IMG/VR virus record: IMGVR_UViG_3300047381_000089
Span: 1-25,900 of that record
DNA from: a virus
Length of the DNA stretch: 25,900 nt
Strand: one strand, 5' to 3'
Part shown: piece after piece, positions 22,066-25,900 of the stretch
Numbering within the stretch: position 1 is the stretch's first letter
Layout of the letters: every line of letters begins with the position of its first letter
The notes under the pieces: model-generated
What the model saw: the letters and a program-made list of their open reading frames with translations, nothing else
What the model was told of the DNA's origin: nothing
Databases searched by the model: none
Made by a program: the position numbers and the translations under genes

Positions 22066-22450
22066 CTGCCCAACTCTCCCTTACCAGCATCAACCACGTT
22101 TCAAAATCCACCTGCGCCACATAATCCATGCCAGCATAATCCGCACTAATGCTGGACATTCTGACAAGGCAATGGATAGGCTCACGGTCATATTTCCATA
22201 TCAGGACAGGCTGACAACCCGTTGCATCAGCCGCCGCTATTGTCTGCTTCCACCAGTCAGGCTTGTATGTAGTGCCGGAGGCATAACGCTTGGCCTCTAT
22301 GCTCCAGCCATCCACCCCGATAATGTCACCATGCAAGCTGGCTCTGTACTGCTCGATGTCTCTCTTTACATCGTCTATACCAAGCCCATCCATAATCATC
22401 CGACATAGTTCTCTTTCGAAATTTGCTCCCTTCGCTCTACCGTTAGTCAA
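22058..22450 (-). CDS. Holliday-junction resolvase-like PD-(D/E)XK nuclease (130 aa)
   Basis: The sequence has RAKGANFERELCRMI (E12), then HGDIIGVDGWSIEAKRY (D42; E52-A-K54), the E...GD...ExK core of Hjc/phage-type resolvases and related nucleases. A WWKQTIAAADATGCQPVLIW segment follows, as in this family. The length is typical. It lies in the replication operon and would resolve branched DNA during phage recombination or packaging. It could instead be another small PD-(D/E)XK endonuclease, since the two groups look alike at this level. Confidence 0.82.
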   Translation of the reverse strand: MTNGRAKGANFERELCRMIMDGLGIDDVKRDIEQYRASLHGDIIGVDGWSIEAKRYASGTTYKPDWWKQTIAAADATGCQPVLIWKYDREPIHCLVRMSSISADYAGMDYVAQVDFETWLMLVRESWADV

Positions 22451-22628
22451 TGGAACTCCTCCCTCTTGGTGGTAATGACGTTGGCAACTTAGGAGCTTTG
22501 CCCGTAAGGTTTTCGGTTATCTGAGCATCCTCAAAGCCGTCCGGCAATAGCTCGTTCCAGATATCCATCTGCTTGCTATGCTCTAGCTTGGCCTTCTCCC
22601 AGTTATCTCGATGCTTTTCTCGGCTCAT
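22443..22628 (-). CDS. Small charged protein, unknown function (61 aa)
   Basis: It begins MSREKHRDNWEKAKLEHSKQ, a charged helix, and continues through DGFEDAQITENLTGKAPKLP to a Pro/Arg-rich end. It overlaps the Cro-like gene by four bases (ATGA) and the resolvase gene by eight, so it is in the coupled operon. No family recognised. Confidence 0.65.
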   Translation of the reverse strand: MSREKHRDNWEKAKLEHSKQMDIWNELLPDGFEDAQITENLTGKAPKLPTSLPPRGRSSID

Positions 22629-22822
22629 CTGTTAAAAGCCTCCACCCAATCCTTTAGCCCTACCTGCCCCTTTGACATTTTGTAAATGTCCATCATGTGC
22701 AGACCGCTGGGTGGGCGCTTTCCATATATCCAATTATGCACGGTGGGTTGCGTTACTTCCATCTGCCGAGCGAACTCAGCCTGCCGCATCCCTTTGTTTA
22801 CTAACCATTCTGCCAGTTTCAT
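22625..22822 (-). CDS. Cro/CI-like transcriptional regulator (65 aa)
   Basis: The 65-aa protein carries a helix-turn-helix of the Cro/CI type: MRQAEFARQMEVTQPTVHNW (about 12-31), followed by IYGKRPPSGLHMMDIYKMS. It is a small single-domain repressor with no dimerisation or cleavage domain. I chose ATG 22822 because AGGAG lies five or six bases upstream; an in-frame ATG at 22852 would start inside the divergent control region. It heads the replication operon and diverges from the exonuclease operon, so it probably controls both by binding between 22843 and 22879. Confidence 0.85.
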   Translation of the reverse strand: MKLAEWLVNKGMRQAEFARQMEVTQPTVHNWIYGKRPPSGLHMMDIYKMSKGQVGLKDWVEAFNR

Positions 22823-22842
22823 TTTAGCTCCTGTTTTATGTG

Positions 22843-22879
22843 TTGACAGCATTACCTATAACCGTTAGTAAAGTATAAA
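22843..22879 (+). promoter_or_regulatory. Divergent early control region / promoter element
   Basis: TTGACA (22843-22848) and TATAAA (22874-22879) are 25 bases apart, like the 24-base gaps at 17242 and 20030. Between them lie TAACCGTTA (22859-22867), a perfect inverted repeat about its central C, and TTAC...GTAA at 22852-22871. GTTAG followed by TAAAG resembles GTTAGCGTAAGG at 20047. It is a likely operator of the adjacent Cro-like protein; the plus promoter would serve the exonuclease gene. Confidence 0.5.
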
Positions 22880-22917
22880 GACAGTGATGTAAACTGAAAA
22901 CTTAGTCAGGGTTTATG

Positions 22918-23727
22918 ATGAACGAATTGAAGCACTACAGCCCCAGCCAGTTGTTACGGCCTACGGCTGTCTGGATGTTCCAATATTTGTATCTCACAAA
23001 GGAACAGCGGAGGGAAATAAAGGTGGGCTGGAACGCCGCGTGGGGTACTGCCGTGCATGGCGGGTTGCAGTCTATGCTAACGCTTGGAACGGCGCTGGAT
23101 GAGGCTGTTGAGAGCGCCAGACTGTCGTATGATTTCCATGATGCGCCAGACACTGAGCCGGAAGAAAAGCGGGAAAAGTACCGCGAGTTGATACCTGATG
23201 CTATTGAGAACGGTGTCGATTTATTGGCGGAGAAATACGGGGGTGCTGAGGAGGAGCAGAGAGTTGAGGTATCGCTAGACGGCGTTGAACTGCCTGTGAT
23301 GGGTTACATAGACCTGTGCGCCTCTGATGCTTTTTGTGAGGTAAAGACAAAAGCGCCCCGCATGGGTGCTGTAAAAAAGGACGGCTCACGGGGTTGGGTA
23401 AAGGCGGCACTGCCAGCCAAGCCTCAGTTCGAGCATCTGTGCCAAGTCTCCATATATCAGAAGGCTACAGGGCTAGAGCCTAGCCTTGCCTATGTATCGG
23501 CAACAGGCGCGACACTATTTACACCCGAAAACTGCGAGGAACTACAGCCGGAATACATGGCGTTCTGCCTCGAAGAAATGCGCGGCAGAGCTATCCGCCG
23601 TCAGAACCTGTTGAAAGTATCGGATGACCCCAAGGTGCTAGCTGGTCTGCTAGACCCAGATTTTCAGCACCCATTCTATTGGGATGAAGAACATAAAGAG
23701 GAAGCAAAGGAGCTTTGGAAAACATGA
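22918..23727 (+). CDS. PD-(D/E)XK exonuclease of the RecB/Cas4-like family (269 aa)
   Basis: The motifs of RecB-family phage exonucleases are present: GTAVHGGLQ (His47), VMGYIDLCAS (D132), FCEVKTKAP (E141-V-K143) and QFEHLCQVSIYQKATG, the QxxxY motif. It begins MNELKHYSPSQLLRP. It would resect DNA ends for the annealing protein encoded next. ATG 22918 (AGGG six bases upstream) is preferred over ATG 22915. First gene of the plus-strand operon; its stop overlaps the next ATG (ATGA). Confidence 0.85.
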   Translation: MNELKHYSPSQLLRPTAVWMFQYLYLTKEQRREIKVGWNAAWGTAVHGGLQSMLTLGTALDEAVESARLSYDFHDAPDTEPEEKREKYRELIPDAIENGVDLLAEKYGGAEEEQRVEVSLDGVELPVMGYIDLCASDAFCEVKTKAPRMGAVKKDGSRGWVKAALPAKPQFEHLCQVSIYQKATGLEPSLAYVSATGATLFTPENCEELQPEYMAFCLEEMRGRAIRRQNLLKVSDDPKVLAGLLDPDFQHPFYWDEEHKEEAKELWKT

Positions 23728-24407
23728 GCAATATATTCGCAACCATGTCACAAATCGACACTCGCAAGATTGTCGAGAAGAAAAACGGCTTTACATACCT
23801 TAGCTGGGCGCACGCTCTGCGGCTGTTAAAACAGCACGTTCCAGATGCTATGGTCACTAAGCATATCTTCAAGCAGGCTGATGAAACTTATCTGCCCTAC
23901 ATGATAGACGCACAGGGCTATGCCTATGTGCAGGTTACTATCACGCTCGGTAAAGACCAGCCAGCTACCACCGAAATTATGCCAATCCTGAACCACGCAA
24001 ATCGGCCTGTTCAAAAGCCCAACAGCTTCGAGGTTAACGCCTCCATCCAGCGCTGTATGGCTAAGGCTATCAGCATGGCTACAGGCTTGGGTTTACATTT
24101 ATACGCTGGCGAAGATATGCCAGCACCATCACCAGTTTCTGCTGGCTCGGACAACTCCGAGCAGAAGGCAGAGAGGGAGGCGGCATCTGGGCAAACAGTA
24201 AAAAACCGTGATGTCTTTATCAATACCGAGCGTTCGGATGCCGCACAAACCCTTAACAAGATAACGTCACCCCTGTCCTTAAAGGATGAGGCAAGACTAT
24301 GCCCAGATATGGACGCTCTGAAGGCGCTGTATAGCCGCAAGCCAAAGTGGTCTGCGGAGGAAATGGAAGTATTCAAAAACAGAAAACAGGAGTTATTGAA
24401 TGGCTGA
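23724..24407 (+). CDS. Single-strand annealing protein, Sak type (227 aa)
   Basis: The N-terminal region (IVEKKNGFTYLSWAHALRLL, TYLPYMIDAQGYAYVQVTIT, NSFEVNASIQRCMAKAISMA and TGLGLHLYAGED) matches the Sak (DUF1071) family of phage Rad52-like annealing proteins. The C-terminal half (about 135-227) is variable and charged, a probable tail for partner contacts. It pairs with the exonuclease upstream and the SSB-like protein downstream, the usual phage recombination trio. ATG 23724 forms ATGA with the exonuclease stop; the TTG at 23715 is less likely. Confidence 0.85.
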   Translation: MSNIFATMSQIDTRKIVEKKNGFTYLSWAHALRLLKQHVPDAMVTKHIFKQADETYLPYMIDAQGYAYVQVTITLGKDQPATTEIMPILNHANRPVQKPNSFEVNASIQRCMAKAISMATGLGLHLYAGEDMPAPSPVSAGSDNSEQKAEREAASGQTVKNRDVFINTERSDAAQTLNKITSPLSLKDEARLCPDMDALKALYSRKPKWSAEEMEVFKNRKQELLNG

Positions 24408-24642
24408 ATATCAGATGAAGGATATGACGGGTTCGTTATTCGTCAACGACAAGGGCGATAATGACAAGCGCCCAGATATGCGCGGGGACGTTATGATTAA
24501 CGGCGTCAAGTTCAGCATATCCGCTTGGAACAACGAATCTAAGGCGGGTAAAAAGTATCTCGGCTTGAAGGTATCCGAGTGGCAAGAAAAGCCAGCCAGC
24601 AATGGTGCGGGGCAGGCAATGGACGATGAGATTCCCTTTTAA
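24400..24642 (+). CDS. Small SSB-like protein with acidic SSB-type C-terminal tip (80 aa)
   Basis: The core is beta-rich (TGSLFVNDKG, DMRGDVMINGVKFSISAWNN, KKYLGLKVSEWQ) and could be a reduced OB fold. The last six residues (DDEIPF) equal the acidic tip of bacterial SSB that recruits DNA-processing proteins. It overlaps the annealing gene by eight bases and is followed by TAATG. Binding of ssDNA and partner recruitment are inferred from the tail and the neighbours. It could also be a DUF736-like protein. Confidence 0.7.
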   Translation: MAEYQMKDMTGSLFVNDKGDNDKRPDMRGDVMINGVKFSISAWNNESKAGKKYLGLKVSEWQEKPASNGAGQAMDDEIPF

Positions 24643-24857
24643 TGTTTAAGAGGGAGAAGCGGAAAACAAAGCAATCGCGCTATCCAACAGTCGATAATTA
24701 TGCCGACTGCGTTTATTGCGGAAACCGCTTCAACTATCGGTATCAGGGAACAATCACACTAGCGGGAGAGGAGTTTTGCAATGACATCTGTGCTAGAGAA
24801 AATTATCTTAAACGTGTTCGGGAAAACGAAGAGACAATCCCCTTCGATGCACTATGA
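24642..24857 (+). CDS. Small zinc-finger protein (71 aa)
   Basis: Two Cys pairs at 23/26 (CVYCGNRF) and 46/50 (CNDIC) are spaced 19 residues apart, a typical treble-clef or zinc-ribbon arrangement. The N-terminus is Lys/Arg-rich. TAATG couples it to the SSB-like gene, and its 3' end overlaps the DnaA-like gene. It may bind DNA or an enzyme in the recombination complex. No named family is recognised. Confidence 0.72.
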   Translation: MFKREKRKTKQSRYPTVDNYADCVYCGNRFNYRYQGTITLAGEEFCNDICARENYLKRVRENEETIPFDAL

Positions 24858-25134
24858 CCAGCGCATTGAAGAAGTCATCAAGGCAACCAGCGAAGTCACA
24901 GGAGTGCCAATCTTGGACTTGCTGGCAAAGCGGAGAACCAGCGCAAAAGAGCGACACATCGCTATGTATTTGTCAGTCAGATTGCTGGGTTGCTCATATC
25001 CAGAAGTGGGCAGGGCATTTGGGCGTGACCATTCCACCGTCTACTATGCCTGCAAGAAGCTCGACAAAAGAGGGCGGGGAAGGTCAAAAACCAGCCGAAT
25101 TTTAAAGGAAATCGAGCAGTGTCTAGCCGCATGA
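24847..25134 (+). CDS. DnaA domain IV (DNA-binding) protein (95 aa)
   Basis: The sequence matches the DnaA C-terminal DNA-binding domain: IEEVIKATSEVTGVPILDLL, KRRTSAKERHIAMYLSVRLL and the signature GRDHSTV (59-65). The AAA+ domain is absent. ATG 24847 starts at the domain boundary with a short overlap of the zinc-finger gene; ATG 24781 has a better ribosome site (AGGAG seven bases upstream) but overlaps that gene by 77 bases. It may bind DnaA boxes or similar sites and influence host or phage initiation. Its stop overlaps the next ATG (ATGA). Confidence 0.85.
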   Translation: MHYDQRIEEVIKATSEVTGVPILDLLAKRRTSAKERHIAMYLSVRLLGCSYPEVGRAFGRDHSTVYYACKKLDKRGRGRSKTSRILKEIEQCLAA

Positions 25135-25259
25135 CACTTAGGTACGTCATTCACAACGAGATAAAAAAATACGAGAAAAACGGGTGGGTTATTGTCTCCC
25201 ACCTGTCTTACCCTCACAGCCAGCACGCAGTGCTAATGAAGAGGCCGGAATATGGATGA
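25131..25259 (+). CDS. Very small protein, unknown function (42 aa)
   Basis: ATG 25131 overlaps the DnaA-like stop as ATGA, and the frame ends with an eight-base overlap of the DUF3310 gene. The protein begins MTLRYVIHNEIKKYEKNGWV and continues VIVSHLSYPHSQHAVLMKRP, a compact beta-helix-beta pattern (short domain of the type KYxxxGWxVVS...). Its double coupling makes it likely real despite its size. No family is recognised. Confidence 0.65.
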   Translation: MTLRYVIHNEIKKYEKNGWVIVSHLSYPHSQHAVLMKRPEYG

Positions 25260-25467
25260 CCCAGTAAACCACCCAGAGCATTACACCTCTGGCAACATCG
25301 AGTGCCTTGACGCTATCCGTGCGGCGCTCGGTGACAATTACAAGTATTATGTGCAAGGAAATGTGCTAAAGTATATCTGGAGATTTAACCATAAAAACGG
25401 GCTGGAAGATTTAAAGAAAGCTCGGTTCTATCTGGATGACCTTATAGCGCATGATGACCCTGCATAA
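25252..25467 (+). CDS. DUF3310-family protein (71 aa)
   Basis: The motifs VNHPEHYTSGNIECLDAIRA, GNVLKYIWRFNHKNGLEDLK and ARFYLDDLI are diagnostic of the DUF3310 family, common in the nucleotide-metabolism part of phages; its biochemical role is not settled, although some are annotated as nucleotide kinases. The gene is full length. The next gene starts inside it at 25451, a 17-base overlap. Confidence 0.92.
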   Translation: MDDPVNHPEHYTSGNIECLDAIRAALGDNYKYYVQGNVLKYIWRFNHKNGLEDLKKARFYLDDLIAHDDPA

Positions 25468-25900
25468 TAAATTTGTAGCAGACGTAACTTTATCTCAAAC
25501 TACCTCCGGCCTAGCTGGAGAATATATAGCCGCCGCGTCAGTCCTTGCTAGGGGCTGGCGCGTTGCTTTAGCGCAACAGGACGCTGTTGACCTTATAGCT
25601 TGGCATCCAGATACAGGTCAGATGATGCGGGTGCAGGTTAAAGCCTGTCAGGCAAGTCGGCAAGATTCGGGTCACAAACATCGGGTGCATTTTCAAACAG
25701 GTCTTGGCGGCAAGAAAAGACTGCCGACAATAGCCGACTATGACATTCTGGCTATGGTCAGCACAGAGCAAAGAGTGGTATGGTATTTGCCTGTAACTTC
25801 TATCAACGTCAAGAAGTTCACCAAGCACACAACATTTTTTGAAGCGCCAGACCTCGAATCAGATAGCTGGGCTAGAGCAGTGGAGATAATAAATGAGACA
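25451..25900 (+). CDS. PD-(D/E)XK endonuclease-like protein, 3' end outside window
   Basis: An open frame of 150 codons runs to the right edge. It contains SGLAGEYIAAASVLARGWRV (E24), DAVDLIAWHPD (D47) and MRVQVKACQ (Q62-V-K64), the E...D...QxK pattern of small group I intron-type or Vsr-like PD-(D/E)XK nucleases. The C-terminal part (VVWYLPVTSINVKKFTKHTT, WARAVEI) continues beyond the window. ATG 25451 or the next codon ATG 25454 may be used. It is the last visible gene in the plus operon. Confidence 0.78.
   Translation, partial: MMTLHNKFVADVTLSQTTSGLAGEYIAAASVLARGWRVALAQQDAVDLIAWHPDTGQMMRVQVKACQASRQDSGHKHRVHFQTGLGGKKRLPTIADYDILAMVSTEQRVVWYLPVTSINVKKFTKHTTFFEAPDLESDSWARAVEIINET

Noticed and set aside
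22823-22890. Minus-strand promoter for the Cro-like operon
   Set aside because: Several weak TATA-like hexamers exist (TATAGG, CATAAA), but none has a convincing -35 at 16-18 bases, so no site is called.
24854-25105. 83-aa plus-strand ORF starting with ATGA at the zinc-finger stop
   Set aside because: Same-strand frame overlapping the DnaA domain IV gene; its protein has no pattern, whereas the other frame has the DnaA signature.
1-25900. tRNA genes, CRISPR arrays, insertion sequences, integrase and attachment sites
   Set aside because: No cloverleaf, regular spacer array, transposase-like frame or terminal inverted repeats were noticed on either strand by eye.

Overview
The window is a stretch of a tailed, short-tailed (podovirus-like) bacteriophage genome, with no bacterial genes recognised. 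The structural genes resemble the SU10/HMO-2011 kind of podovirus: an SU10-type major capsid protein, a long portal, a Glu-rich scaffold, an SU10-type adaptor, a P22 gp10-like tail hub, three large Ala/Gly/Gln-rich proteins likely to be internal virion or ejection proteins, and a tail-fibre-like protein running off the left edge. Phages of this kind are common in marine samples and infect marine alphaproteobacteria, but the host here is an inference from recalled family resemblance and no search was run. No integrase, tRNA, insertion sequence or CRISPR array was seen.

Layout. (1) Positions 1-17171 are almost entirely minus-strand and read right to left: a set of small basic proteins, a 460-aa protein of unknown function, two tiny Cys-rich proteins, portal, a polyQ protein, a 94-aa protein, scaffold, capsid, adaptor, tail proteins, internal virion proteins, tail fibre. 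Most junctions are ATGA or TAATG stop-start overlaps, so this is one translationally coupled late operon. One 60-aa gene (14368-14550) lies on the plus strand inside it with its own promoter. (2) Positions 17172-20300 hold the terminase genes on the minus strand, flanked by three short plus-strand genes of unknown function (17311-17811 and 20093-20296). Two divergent control regions (about 17190-17280 and 19990-20066) each pair a minus promoter with a related plus-strand element. (3) Positions 20326-22822 are a minus-strand replication operon headed by a Cro-like regulator and ending in a lambda O-like initiator. That initiator carries tandem iterons and an AT-rich stretch inside its coding sequence, a likely origin. 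(4) Positions 22918-25900 are a plus-strand recombination and replication operon: PD-(D/E)XK exonuclease, Sak-type annealing protein, an SSB-tailed small protein, a zinc-finger protein, a DnaA domain IV protein, a 42-aa protein, DUF3310, and another PD-(D/E)XK nuclease cut by the right edge.

How it fits together. The Cro-like gene and the exonuclease gene diverge from a 92-98-base region that looks like an early switch. The minus arm supplies initiator and resolvase, the plus arm supplies annealing recombination and a DnaA-like DNA binder, and the terminase and late arms package DNA into the capsid.

The least explained features are the shared regulatory elements before the isolated plus-strand genes, the iteron-bearing initiator gene, a small gene broken by an apparent one-base insertion at 16354-16365, twin CX2CX5CX5C proteins beside the portal gene, and a G-tract-rich gap between terS and terL.
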